Shown here in pieces: positions 1 through 8,496 of a stretch of 64,000 nucleotides of DNA (position 1 is the stretch's first letter; each line of letters begins with the position of its first letter). The notes under the pieces are model-generated. The model saw nothing but the letters and a program-made list of their open reading frames with translations. It made no database searches and was not told where the DNA came from. The position numbers were made by a program, and so were the translations under genes. This stretch comes from Winogradskyella wandonensis (GTDB taxonomy: Bacteria; Bacteroidota; Bacteroidia; Flavobacteriales; Flavobacteriaceae): NCBI RefSeq assembly GCF_004346845.1, contig NZ_SMGI01000002.1, positions 496,001-560,000 of the forward strand, read 5' to 3'.

Positions 1-155
1 GATTCTATGACCGATTTCTTTCTGAGTGTAAACCTGAAACTCTTAAAATTGGACTCTCTTTTTTTGAAGCTGAAACTGAAGAGTTTGAAGTTTTAGAAAA
101 TGATATAAAGCTGGATTATTGTGTAAGTCCCGAGAAAACTTATCGTTTCATCTAA
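1..155 (+). CDS. C-terminal fragment of an unidentified protein
   Basis: An open frame enters from the left edge (frame starting at base 3) and ends with TAA at 153-155, giving about 50 residues that finish in KTYRFI. It is acidic, with many Glu residues, and has no recognisable motif. The next gene lies on the opposite strand 12 bases away, so the two are convergent. I do not recognise the family; the 5' part is outside the window. Confidence 0.6.
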   Translation, partial: FYDRFLSECKPETLKIGLSFFEAETEEFEVLENDIKLDYCVSPEKTYRFI

Positions 156-167
156 GCGTTATCTTGT

Positions 168-785
168 TTATCTAAACGCCTTTCTATTAAACACAATCAA
201 CATACCAATTCCCGTGCTTATTGCCACATCCGCCACATTAAAAACAGGGTCGAAAAAAGAGATATATTTTCCGCCAATAAAAGGTAACCAATCTGGTAAA
301 ACACCAGAAAATAGCGGGAAATGTAGCATATCTACGACCTTTCCGTAAAAGATATTTGCATAGCCACCACCTTCTGGTAAAAATGTAGCTACTTGTCCGT
401 AACTATCATTAAATAAAACACCATAGAAGACAGAGTCAATAATATTTCCTAAGGCACCTGCAAAAATTAGAGAAATGGCAAAAACTAGCGTTGTACTTTT
501 TTGTTTTTTAATAACATCTCTAAGCCAAAACCCAATGGCTGTAACAGCCATAATTCTAAAAAGTGTAAGTATTAACTTGGCAGATTGGTCACTTATAAAA
601 GAAAAAATATCACTAAGCTTTGTGCCCCAGGCCATACCATCATTTTCTACAAACAAGATTTTAAACCAGGAAAATACCTCTACCTCTTCTTGAAGATAAA
701 AATTTGTCTTTATATAGATTTTGCTCACCTGATCTATGAGCAAGATGATACTGATGAGAATTAAAGATTTTTTAAAGGACATCAT
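168..785 (-). CDS. lspA: Lipoprotein signal peptidase (signal peptidase II)
   Basis: LspA is the inner-membrane aspartyl protease that removes the signal peptide of diacylated prolipoproteins ahead of the lipid-modified Cys. The 205-residue protein has four hydrophobic segments. The two catalytic aspartates are visible as Asp117 in GNIID and Asp186 in FNVAD, the conserved boxes of the family; VDMLHF between them is also conserved. It is longer than the E. coli enzyme (about 165 aa) because of loop insertions common in Bacteroidota. It is last in the operon ileS, dksA-like, exported protein, lspA, and its ATG directly abuts the stop codon of the gene before it, so translation is probably coupled. 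The many lipoproteins in this window are its likely substrates. Confidence 0.95.
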   Translation of the reverse strand: MMSFKKSLILISIILLIDQVSKIYIKTNFYLQEEVEVFSWFKILFVENDGMAWGTKLSDIFSFISDQSAKLILTLFRIMAVTAIGFWLRDVIKKQKSTTLVFAISLIFAGALGNIIDSVFYGVLFNDSYGQVATFLPEGGGYANIFYGKVVDMLHFPLFSGVLPDWLPFIGGKYISFFDPVFNVADVAISTGIGMLIVFNRKAFR

Positions 786-1448
786 CTAGTTTTCGCGCTT
801 CTTTACTGTAATATCACCGCTAATAGTTGTTAATCGCCATAAATTAAGCCCTAACATATCACTAGGGAAATCGACCAGCCCACTTTTAGAGTCCGTAGAA
901 ATAATAGCATCTTTAGTAATTACAAAAATTGGCTCATCGGTTGTTTTTATTGTAGCTAATCTTGCCATACCATCAACTGTACAGCTGCCTTGAGCCAAAT
1001 TAATTTTAAGCTCATTGTATAGTCCTTTTATAGTTGCCGAGCCTACGTCGCTTTTTATTGCCAAACTAAGATTCTCTGGCATAGTTATCTGAAGTTCTGC
1101 CGCAATAACCTTATGCGCATTTCGTTTATCATCTGGGGTTTCGTAAGGTACGGTGCGACTTAAAGCCACTTGTAATTGTTTCCCTTTTACTTCTGAAACA
1201 ACTTGAAATTGATTGCCATATTCGCCGTCCGATATCGATTTTAGAACTATTTGGCTGCTTTTCGAAGTTGTGACTGAAATATTAAATATCTGATAACCAT
1301 TGACTTTAACTTCTAAAATTCCATCCGATGAAAATGTTTGCATGGCTGTATTTTGACCTAAACAAACAAAAGTAAGTCCTAAAAAAAAGATTATTAAAAA
1401 AGTCCTGAAATAGATATTCCAAGACTTTATATTGTAAGTTGTATTCAA
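786..1448 (-). CDS. Exported protein of unknown function, possibly DUF4097-like
   Basis: A 220-residue protein with an N-terminal hydrophobic segment (about residues 14-31, ending CLGQ) typical of a flavobacterial Sec signal. The mature part is rich in beta strands with Gly/Asp turns (DVGSATIKG, TTISGDITVKK), which resembles the repetitive beta-solenoid of putative adhesin DUF4097 proteins. That assignment is by pattern only. It sits between the DksA-like gene and lspA in the ileS operon with spacings of 9 and 0 bases, so it is co-transcribed. No catalytic residues are evident. Periplasmic or cell-surface location is inferred. Confidence 0.8.
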   Translation of the reverse strand: MNTTYNIKSWNIYFRTFLIIFFLGLTFVCLGQNTAMQTFSSDGILEVKVNGYQIFNISVTTSKSSQIVLKSISDGEYGNQFQVVSEVKGKQLQVALSRTVPYETPDDKRNAHKVIAAELQITMPENLSLAIKSDVGSATIKGLYNELKINLAQGSCTVDGMARLATIKTTDEPIFVITKDAIISTDSKSGLVDFPSDMLGLNLWRLTTISGDITVKKREN

Positions 1449-1457
1449 AATACTATA

Positions 1458-1841
1458 TTATTTCTGCATGTTCTTTGCTTCGATACTTAACGTCGCATGC
1501 GGAACTAATTTTAAACGCTCTTTATTAATCAGTTTTCCTGTAACCCTACAAACACCATAGGATTTATTCTCAATACGAATTAACGCATTTTTTAGATCAC
1601 GTATAAATTTCTCTTGTCGAATGGCTAAAGCAGAATTAGCTTCTTTACTCATGGTCTCACTACCTTCTTCGAAAGCCTTAAAGGTCGGCGATGTATCGTC
1701 CGTACCATTATTATGGTCGTTCATATAAGCAGATTTGATTAATTCTAAATCGTGTACTGCTTTATCTATTTTTTCTTGGATAAGTACTCTAAACTCTTCT
1801 AAATCCTTATCTGAATATCTTACTTTAGTTTCCGAAGCCAT
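1458..1841 (-). CDS. TraR/DksA-family protein with degenerate zinc finger
   Basis: A 127-residue protein with an N-terminal coiled-coil-like helical region followed by the C-terminal DksA/TraR signature (YGVCRVTGKLINKERL, then VPHATLSIEAK). Family members bind the RNA polymerase secondary channel and modulate transcription with ppGpp. The four zinc-binding Cys of classical DksA are reduced to one here: the second Cys is replaced by Thr, and the distal pair by residues in LSIEAK. This form is common in Bacteroidota, so it is probably functional without zinc. It starts 3 bases after the ileS stop and is clearly in the same transcript, which links a stringent-response-type regulator to an aminoacyl-tRNA synthetase. 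Confidence 0.9.
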   Translation of the reverse strand: MASETKVRYSDKDLEEFRVLIQEKIDKAVHDLELIKSAYMNDHNNGTDDTSPTFKAFEEGSETMSKEANSALAIRQEKFIRDLKNALIRIENKSYGVCRVTGKLINKERLKLVPHATLSIEAKNMQK

Positions 1842-1844
1842 ATT

Positions 1845-4800
1845 TTAATTTTTTTGAATAAACAATTTAGTATTTACATCGTCGAACACAATTTCTATAC
1901 CATTGTTTAGGTTATCTACAATTTTTAAATCGTCTGTCAGAGTTTCTCTCTTAATATAATTTTCGTTTGCACTAACTGCCGCAGTAATATTAACGTCTTT
2001 TTGTAATTGTACGTCAATTCTGTCAGTAACCTCAAATCCTGAATCTTTTCGTAAATTTTGAATACGATTTACTAACTCTCTAGCAATTCCTTCTTTACGT
2101 AATTCTTCATTAATAGTTACGTCTAATGCCACGGTTAATGCACCCTCATTAGCTACAAGCCATCCTTCGATGTCTTGAGATGTAATTTCTACATCACTAA
2201 GCTCCAATGTAATATTTTTTCCACTAATCTCAAGCTCAAAACTTCCGTTTTGCTCAATTTTGTTAATATCTTCTGCTGAAAAAGCACTTATAGCATTGGC
2301 AATCAGCTTCATATCTTTTCCAAAACGCGGTCCTAACGCTTTAAAATTAGGTTTAATTTGTTTTACCAAAATATCCGAAGCATCTTCTAACAACTCAATT
2401 TCTTTAATATTAACTTCGTGTTTAATTAAATCGGCAACAGCTTCTATTTCTTCTTTTTGCGACGAACTATTTACAGGAATCATAATTTTCTGTAACGGTT
2501 GACGCACCTTAATTTTCTCCTTTGCTCTTAATGATAATACCAAAGAGGAAATGGTCTGTGCATTCTCCATTTTGCGTTCTAACACCTTGTCTATTGCACT
2601 TACATCCGCTACAGGAAACTCTGCTAAATGTACACTTTCGAAATCTTCTTTCTTGGTGACTGCATTTAAATCTAAATACAAGCGGTCCATAAAGAATGGC
2701 GCAATTGGCGCCCCTAATTTTGCTAAGGTTACCATACAGGTATAAAGCGTTTGGTATGCCGAAATTTTATCGGTTTGGTAATCGCCTTTCCAAAAACGTC
2801 TTCTACTTAAACGCACATACCAGTTACTTAAGTATTCTTGGGTAAAGTTTGAAATGGCTCGTGCTGCCTTTGTTGGCTCGTATTCCGCATAAAATTCATC
2901 TACTTTTTGAATCAATGTATTTAATTCTGAAAGTATCCAGCGGTCTATTTCTGGTCGTTCGTTTAGTGGAATATCTGCTTCAGAATAATCGAAACCATCT
3001 AGATTTGTATACAAACTGAAGAATGAATAGGTGTTATACAACGTTCCGAAGAATTTACGCTTTACCTCTTCTATGCCATCAACATCAAACTTAAGATTAT
3101 CCCAAGGATTTGCGTTGCTTATCATGTACCAACGTGTGGCATCTGCGCCGTAAGTTGATAGTGTTTCGAATGGATCAGTGGCGTTACCAAGGCGTTTAGA
3201 CATTTTCTGTCCGTTTTTGTCTAATACTAAACCGTTTGAAACTACATTTTTATAAGCTACGGAATCGAAAACCATTGTTGCAATAGCATGAAGCGTATAA
3301 AACCAACCACGTGTTTGGTCTACACCTTCGGCAATAAAATCTGCTGGAAATGATTTATTCTCGTCAATCAGTTCTTTGTTTTCAAACGGATAATGCCATT
3401 GTGCATAAGGCATAGAACCCGAATCAAACCATACATCAATCAAGTCGCTTTCACGTTTCATTGGTTGCCCAGAATCTGAAACTAACGTAATCTTATCGAC
3501 GATGTTTTTATGTAAATCTATCTTTTCGTAATTTTCCTCAGACATGTTACCAACTTCAAAATCAGCAAAAATGTCTTCGGTCATTAATCCGGCTTTAATT
3601 GACTTTTCAATTTCAGCTTTTAATTCTTTCATTGAGCCGATGCATATCTGCTCTTTTCCATCTTCGGTGCGCCAAATTGGTAGTGGAATTCCCCAAAAAC
3701 GCGAACGAGATAAATTCCAATCGTTTGCATTTGCCAACCAATTACCAAAACGGCCTGTTCCTGTAGATTCTGGCTTCCAGTTGATGCCCATATTAAGCTC
3801 GTGCATGCGACCCTTAACATCGGTCACTTTGATGAACCAAGAATCTAACGGATAGTATAAAATCGGCTTATCTGTACGCCAGCAGTTTGGATAGCTGTGC
3901 TTATATTTTTCAACCTTAAAGGCTTTGTTTTCGGTTTTTAGTTTAATGGCAAGCTCTACATCAATAGATTTTTCTGGCGCTTCGCCCTCGTCGTAATATT
4001 CGTTTTTAACGTATTTACCGCCAAACTCACCTAATTCTTTTCTGAATTTACCTTGTAAATCCACCAATGGCACTAAATTATCATTTTCGTCTTTTACTAA
4101 AAATGGCGGAATTTCTGGAGTAGCTTGTTTTGCCACTAAAGCATCGTCCGCACCAAATGTTGGCGCCGTATGAACGATTCCTGTTCCGTCTTCGGTCGTT
4201 ACAAAATCACCAGAAATAATTCTAAAGGCGTTTTCTTTATTTTCGAAATGAAGATTAAAATCTAATAACTGCTCGTAAGTAATTCCGACTAAATCGGCAC
4301 CTTTAAATTCCTTTACAACATAGTAAGGGATTTTTTTATCACCAGAATTATAAGCTAAAAGTTCAGACTTTTCTTCAACCAAATTGAATTTTCCAGCAAA
4401 TTGTTTGTTTACCAAACTCTTTGCTAAAACAACATTCATTGGCTTAAATGTGTACTGATTATAGGTTTCAATCAAAACATAGTCAATCTTTGGTCCAACG
4501 GTTAAAGCCGTATTACTTGGCAACGTCCAAGGAGTAGTTGTCCAAGCTAAAAAATAAATATCACCTTCGTTTTGTAAAAAGTCTGGCAAACTATCTGCAT
4601 TAGCTTTAAATTGCGCTACAACCGTAGTATCTGTTACATCTTGATACGTTCCTGGTTGATTGAGCTCATGCGAACTTAAACCAGTTCCTGCTTTTGGCGA
4701 ATAAGGCTGAATGGTGTAGCCTTTATATAATAAATCTTTATCGTAAATCTGCTTTAAGAGCCACCAAACAGACTCCATATATTTGGATTTGTAGGTCACA

Positions 4801-5249
4801 TATGGGTCGTCCATATTAACCCAATAGCCCATTTTTTTTGTAAGGTCGTTCCAAATATCTGTATAACGCATTACGGCTTTTTTACAAGCTGCGTTGTATT
4901 CTTCTACCGTAATTTTTTTGCCAATATCTTCTTTGGTAATACCAAGTTCTTTTTCAACTCCAAGTTCAATTGGTAAACCGTGCGTGTCCCAACCAGCTTT
5001 TCGCTTTACTTGAAAGCCTTTCATGGTTTTGTAGCGTGGAAAAATATCCTTGATAGCACGTGCTAGAACGTGGTGAACACCAGGCAATCCGTTTGCAGAA
5101 GGTGGGCCTTCGAAAAACACATAAGGTGGTTTTCCTTCTCTAGTGGTTACGCTTTTATTGAAGATATCATTAGCTTCCCAATAGTTACTAATTTCATCGG
5201 CAACTTTAGGTAAGTTAAGTCCTTTGTATTCAGGGAACTTTTGGCTCAT
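1845..5249 (-). CDS. ileS: Isoleucine--tRNA ligase
   Basis: This 1134-residue class I synthetase charges tRNA-Ile with isoleucine in the cytoplasm. The HIGH-type nucleotide-binding box is GLPGVHHV near residue 55, in the context GPPSANGLPG, and the KMSKS loop is KMSKRLGN near residue 690. Between them lie the editing (CP1) domain (TTTPWTLPSNTAL, with GTGIVHTAPTFGADD) and the WFDSGSMPYAQ segment. The C-terminal anticodon-binding domain follows. The long form and the box sequence place it with the eukaryote-like IleS type found in many Bacteroidota. It is the first gene of the operon that runs to lspA, a gene association also seen in other bacteria. Confidence 0.98.
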   Translation of the reverse strand: MSQKFPEYKGLNLPKVADEISNYWEANDIFNKSVTTREGKPPYVFFEGPPSANGLPGVHHVLARAIKDIFPRYKTMKGFQVKRKAGWDTHGLPIELGVEKELGITKEDIGKKITVEEYNAACKKAVMRYTDIWNDLTKKMGYWVNMDDPYVTYKSKYMESVWWLLKQIYDKDLLYKGYTIQPYSPKAGTGLSSHELNQPGTYQDVTDTTVVAQFKANADSLPDFLQNEGDIYFLAWTTTPWTLPSNTALTVGPKIDYVLIETYNQYTFKPMNVVLAKSLVNKQFAGKFNLVEEKSELLAYNSGDKKIPYYVVKEFKGADLVGITYEQLLDFNLHFENKENAFRIISGDFVTTEDGTGIVHTAPTFGADDALVAKQATPEIPPFLVKDENDNLVPLVDLQGKFRKELGEFGGKYVKNEYYDEGEAPEKSIDVELAIKLKTENKAFKVEKYKHSYPNCWRTDKPILYYPLDSWFIKVTDVKGRMHELNMGINWKPESTGTGRFGNWLANANDWNLSRSRFWGIPLPIWRTEDGKEQICIGSMKELKAEIEKSIKAGLMTEDIFADFEVGNMSEENYEKIDLHKNIVDKITLVSDSGQPMKRESDLIDVWFDSGSMPYAQWHYPFENKELIDENKSFPADFIAEGVDQTRGWFYTLHAIATMVFDSVAYKNVVSNGLVLDKNGQKMSKRLGNATDPFETLSTYGADATRWYMISNANPWDNLKFDVDGIEEVKRKFFGTLYNTYSFFSLYTNLDGFDYSEADIPLNERPEIDRWILSELNTLIQKVDEFYAEYEPTKAARAISNFTQEYLSNWYVRLSRRRFWKGDYQTDKISAYQTLYTCMVTLAKLGAPIAPFFMDRLYLDLNAVTKKEDFESVHLAEFPVADVSAIDKVLERKMENAQTISSLVLSLRAKEKIKVRQPLQKIMIPVNSSSQKEEIEAVADLIKHEVNIKEIELLEDASDILVKQIKPNFKALGPRFGKDMKLIANAISAFSAEDINKIEQNGSFELEISGKNITLELSDVEITSQDIEGWLVANEGALTVALDVTINEELRKEGIARELVNRIQNLRKDSGFEVTDRIDVQLQKDVNITAAVSANENYIKRETLTDDLKIVDNLNNGIEIVFDDVNTKLFIQKN

Positions 5250-5346
5250 TTTTCGCTTTTCTAATAAGGATGCGAAAATACTAATTTTTGTTATATTTCT
5301 TTATGAACCATAGCAAAATATGAGCAAAATCGAGCTACTTAACATT

Positions 5347-6027
5347 TTAACTGAAAGAAAAATCCGAATCTAAATCTACCAATTTGTTCTTAAGCGCATA
5401 AATGACTAATCCTGCTATGTTTTTGGATTGTGTTTTTAGTAACAAGTTGTTACGATGAACTTCTACAGTTCTTGGACTAATTCCTAATCTATCTCCAATA
5501 TCTTTAGTTAGATACTGTCTGCAAATGAGATTTAAAACGTCTAACTCTCTTAATGTAAAATAATTTGAATCTAACGTGGACTTAACTTGTTTAGCTTCTT
5601 TTTCGTTCTCTTTTATGAATTTTTTTATTTTTTCGTCGTAATAAAAACCATTCTCATAAACTTTTTTGATAGTTGATATCATAAGTTTTGGCGCACTATT
5701 TTTAGCTAAATATCCGGCTGCTCCAATAGATATCATGTTAAGAATAAATGGTTTACTAAAATAACTGGTCAGAGCAATTATTTTTATATCGGGAAACTCT
5801 TTTCTAATTATTTTGGTGACATCAATCCCATTAAGCTCAGGCATTTTTAAATCTGTCACTATTATCTGAGGTTTTTGTTTAGCTATTCTTAATTTATCCA
5901 GTAGGTCTTGGCCATTTTCTGCATCGAATAGAACTCGAATTTTATCTTCTGCCTGAAGGATTGCCTTTACACCTTGACGGAAGAGCAACTCATCATCCGC
6001 TAAAGCTATTTTAATGAGTCTTTTCAT
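5347..6027 (-). CDS. NarL/FixJ-type response regulator
   Basis: A 226-residue two-component regulator with an N-terminal receiver domain (acidic pocket ADDE at residues 10-13, phosphoacceptor Asp59 in VTDLKMPELNG, conserved Thr in ALTS and Lys in LAKN). A C-terminal LuxR-type helix-turn-helix follows (about residues 155-215: LTKDIGDRLGISPRTVEVHRNN). Its reading frame overlaps the end of the histidine kinase gene by 17 bases, so the two are a cognate, translationally coupled pair. Target genes are not evident from the sequence. Confidence 0.95.
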   Translation of the reverse strand: MKRLIKIALADDELLFRQGVKAILQAEDKIRVLFDAENGQDLLDKLRIAKQKPQIIVTDLKMPELNGIDVTKIIRKEFPDIKIIALTSYFSKPFILNMISIGAAGYLAKNSAPKLMISTIKKVYENGFYYDEKIKKFIKENEKEAKQVKSTLDSNYFTLRELDVLNLICRQYLTKDIGDRLGISPRTVEVHRNNLLLKTQSKNIAGLVIYALKNKLVDLDSDFSFS

Positions 6028-6817
6028 AATTAGATCTTATTACAAAAGTACTTCCTTTACCTATTTGACTATCATAGTGGAATTTCCCATTGAGTATCCT
6101 AGCACGGCTCATTATGTTTTGCATACCTATTCCAGCTTTTTTCTTAACAGCTTCTACGTCAAAGCCTAGGCCGTTATCTTGATATCTCAATTTATAACCA
6201 TTATCATTTTCTTCCAAAAAAACTACAAGTTCATCAGCCTTTCCATGACGTATTGAGTTATTAACGAGCTCTTGTAATATTCTAAATAAATGCAATTGCT
6301 TTTCTTTTGAGATTTCTAATTCTTCTAAATCGTATTGTATATCGATTTGAGTGTTTTTACAATAGTCCTCGAATAATTCCTCTAAGGCGGCTTTAAGCCC
6401 AAATTTATCTAAGATTGGAGGCAACAAATCATGAGCAATTTTCCTAGAACTCTCTAATGTTGTAGATGTAATCTCTAGTATTTGCTCTAAAGTTTTCTTT
6501 TGTTTATTAGTTGTCTTTTTATCTGATAAAAGTACATTTGTAGAAAGACTTACAATATTAAGCTTTGAGCTTATGGCATCATGCAAGTCTTGAGCTATAC
6601 GTTTGCGTTCTAATTCTTGAATAGCTATTGATGTTTCTAATATTTTTTGTTGATTAGCAATTTTTAACTCTGCCTTTTCACGTTCTTTCTGAATTACTTT
6701 TTTTCTTGAAAAATAGAAAAACAGAATAAGCCCTAAAGTAACTAGAGTTAAAAATATAGTTGCAAAAAGCAACATTAAGACTACACTATTTTCTTGGGCC
6801 GATAATTCTTCCACCAT
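6011..6817 (-). CDS. Sensor histidine kinase, HisKA_3 type, with one membrane anchor
   Basis: A 268-residue kinase of the NarX/DesK class. One transmembrane helix (about residues 12-35) is followed by a coiled coil and the HisKA_3 dimerisation box RIAQDLHDAISSKLN, with His79 as phosphoacceptor. The ATPase domain shows the N box (ELVNNSIRHG), G1 (DNGLGFD) and G2 (GIGMQNI, GKGSTFVI). There is no extracytoplasmic sensing domain of any size. The preceding gene, a polytopic membrane protein whose frame overlaps this one by 37 bases, probably supplies signal perception. The start ATG used here keeps the complete membrane helix; a later Met at residue 15 would cut it. Confidence 0.93.
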   Translation of the reverse strand: MVEELSAQENSVVLMLLFATIFLTLVTLGLILFFYFSRKKVIQKEREKAELKIANQQKILETSIAIQELERKRIAQDLHDAISSKLNIVSLSTNVLLSDKKTTNKQKKTLEQILEITSTTLESSRKIAHDLLPPILDKFGLKAALEELFEDYCKNTQIDIQYDLEELEISKEKQLHLFRILQELVNNSIRHGKADELVVFLEENDNGYKLRYQDNGLGFDVEAVKKKAGIGMQNIMSRARILNGKFHYDSQIGKGSTFVIRSNYEKTH

Positions 6818-7428
6818 TCAACTATAAATAAAAGCAAACATATAATCCAAAATACGCTATTTAAGTTCCACATGAATAATGCCAATTTCTTAGAAACATT
6901 TTCGTTATTATTTAAAACAAAACCAGTTATAAACAACAAGGTACTTACTGTTATATAGATTAATAATCCATAATTTATATAAGCAAAAACCATCTTATTT
7001 TCTAAAGAATTATAAACGTGTAATACTGAATAAATACAAATAGGCACCGAACAAACAAACACTTCGAAAGGATTAAAAGCTGAGACATGATAATAATCCA
7101 TATAACCTCCTACGTGGTAGAATACAAAAATTACCGAAACAATTACGAAAACAATATCTACTATTCTCTTTTGAAACTCATATAGTAATGCCCTATAGAA
7201 AAAAGACAAGGTTAAAAAACGTACAAAAAAATAAATATGGGATAAAAAGAGATTATTTCCTTGCCTGTAGTAATAAGAAGAGGCTAACTCTATTGAAATC
7301 ATTGTTAAAAGAAATACTAAAAATCTGTTATAGTACTTACTTTTTTTATTTGCAAGATAAGTTGTAGCAAATAAAATAAACGACAATCCCAATAAAAAAT
7401 AGGATATATATGTGTCCAATTTATCCAA
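6781..7428 (-). CDS. Polytopic membrane protein, probable sensor partner of the kinase
   Basis: A 215-residue integral membrane protein with about seven hydrophobic segments and very short loops (YFLLGLSFILFATTYLA at the start, FWIICLLLFIVEWW at the end). The arrangement resembles the membrane-sensor modules (7TM-type) that are normally fused to histidine kinases in Bacteroidota. Here the module is a separate gene, overlapping the kinase gene by 37 bases and preceded 12 bases away by a small cytoplasmic protein gene. I infer that it perceives a signal and controls the kinase; no ligand can be predicted. Confidence 0.85.
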   Translation of the reverse strand: MDKLDTYISYFLLGLSFILFATTYLANKKSKYYNRFLVFLLTMISIELASSYYYRQGNNLFLSHIYFFVRFLTLSFFYRALLYEFQKRIVDIVFVIVSVIFVFYHVGGYMDYYHVSAFNPFEVFVCSVPICIYSVLHVYNSLENKMVFAYINYGLLIYITVSTLLFITGFVLNNNENVSKKLALFMWNLNSVFWIICLLLFIVEWWKNYRPKKIV

Positions 7429-7440
7429 TTAAAAAACAAA

Positions 7441-7851
7441 TTAATGGTTTAAAGGACTGTTTTCATCGCATCTGTCTGGACAAGGCACTATAAAATCAAA
7501 CGTACCACTACCATTAACCTCAGACCTACTGTAAGGTGGGTTTACTTCGCCTTCTACAATATCACGCTCCACGCCAGAACTGTCTTTTTTTGTACCTACC
7601 ATTACCAAAGTTTGTCCATTGGCTTTAGTCTGGCTTGGATTTACTGCCAAATAAGCTCTTATGCTAGAATTTTCAACATCATTTAATGTGATGCCTGCTT
7701 TTGTTTCTTGGATGACTTTCATTTCTTTAAGAATATCTATGATGGTCTCGCAACTGATTAAAAAAGCCTTTGCATCACCAGATTTCATATTATCCTGATA
7801 ATTTTTTGTCCATTTTTTAGCGTCTTCGATAGAGATTAATTTTTTACTCAT
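7441..7851 (-). CDS. Conserved small protein of unknown function
   Basis: A 136-residue protein without a signal peptide or membrane segment. The N-terminal half looks helical (SIEDAKKWTKNYQDNM). The C-terminal half contains GQTLVMVGTK, followed by a Pro/Gly-rich tail with two Cys in PCPDRCDENSP, which could be a metal or redox site. I do not recognise a family. It is the first gene of the operon that continues into the membrane protein, the kinase and the response regulator, so a role as a modulator of that signalling system is possible but unproven. Confidence 0.75.
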   Translation of the reverse strand: MSKKLISIEDAKKWTKNYQDNMKSGDAKAFLISCETIIDILKEMKVIQETKAGITLNDVENSSIRAYLAVNPSQTKANGQTLVMVGTKKDSSGVERDIVEGEVNPPYSRSEVNGSGTFDFIVPCPDRCDENSPLNH

Positions 7852-7918
7852 AAGTATTTAGTTTTTAAGGTTTAAATAGCTAAAAATAAAGAAATTTATT
7901 ACAATCAAAATTTTAATT

Positions 7919-8494
7919 CTAAAAATCTACACAATAGTTATTATAATATTCAACGAGTTCTGGTAATGTCGCCCATCTGAACTGATGATTTTTAATTCGT
8001 TTTTCAATTCCTATACAATTACCAAAGTATTCTCTAATACTTTTTTTAAAATTTCCTTTTAATCTAGAAGCATAAAGTTCGGAATCTCTTTTTACATAAT
8101 ACTTGGTAGATTTTGGTAGGCGCCAAACTCCCAAACCACCATCTAAAGGAACAGGAACATAAAAGTTTGGCTTCAAAACATCTGCATACAATTTTACTTC
8201 GCCATCAGTTAAAAGTTCTAGAAGCAGAGGATAACGTTTAAACTTCTGAGTTAAGACATACTCAAAACTTCTATCAAACTCAAATCCATGGAATGTAATT
8301 CCTTTTACAACAGCTCCAGTCCATATACTTACCTCTCCATTTTCCTCTAACTTAAATTTTATTTTATAGCCTTGGTAAATTTCTGCATATCCAGAAATAG
8401 GCTCACCACCATCTTTAAAATAAAGTGTTGCCTCTTGAGTTTGGCAAAAAGAAATTGAAAAAATTAGTATGAAAACAATACTTAAATATTTCAT
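7919..8494 (-). CDS. Exported protein of unknown function
   Basis: A 191-residue protein with an N-terminal Sec signal (MKYLSIVFILIFSISFCQTQ, cleavage probably after the Cys-Gln region). The mature part begins with ATLYFKDGGEPISGYAEI, a strand-rich segment resembling the short beta domains often found in Bacteroidota periplasmic proteins. It ends in YNNYCVDF. The Cys in the signal region is not in a good lipobox, so I would not call it a lipoprotein. It starts 2 bases after the radA stop and is therefore probably transcribed with radA. Function unknown. Confidence 0.8.
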   Translation of the reverse strand: MKYLSIVFILIFSISFCQTQEATLYFKDGGEPISGYAEIYQGYKIKFKLEENGEVSIWTGAVVKGITFHGFEFDRSFEYVLTQKFKRYPLLLELLTDGEVKLYADVLKPNFYVPVPLDGGLGVWRLPKSTKYYVKRDSELYASRLKGNFKKSIREYFGNCIGIEKRIKNHQFRWATLPELVEYYNNYCVDF

Positions 8495-8496
8495 AC

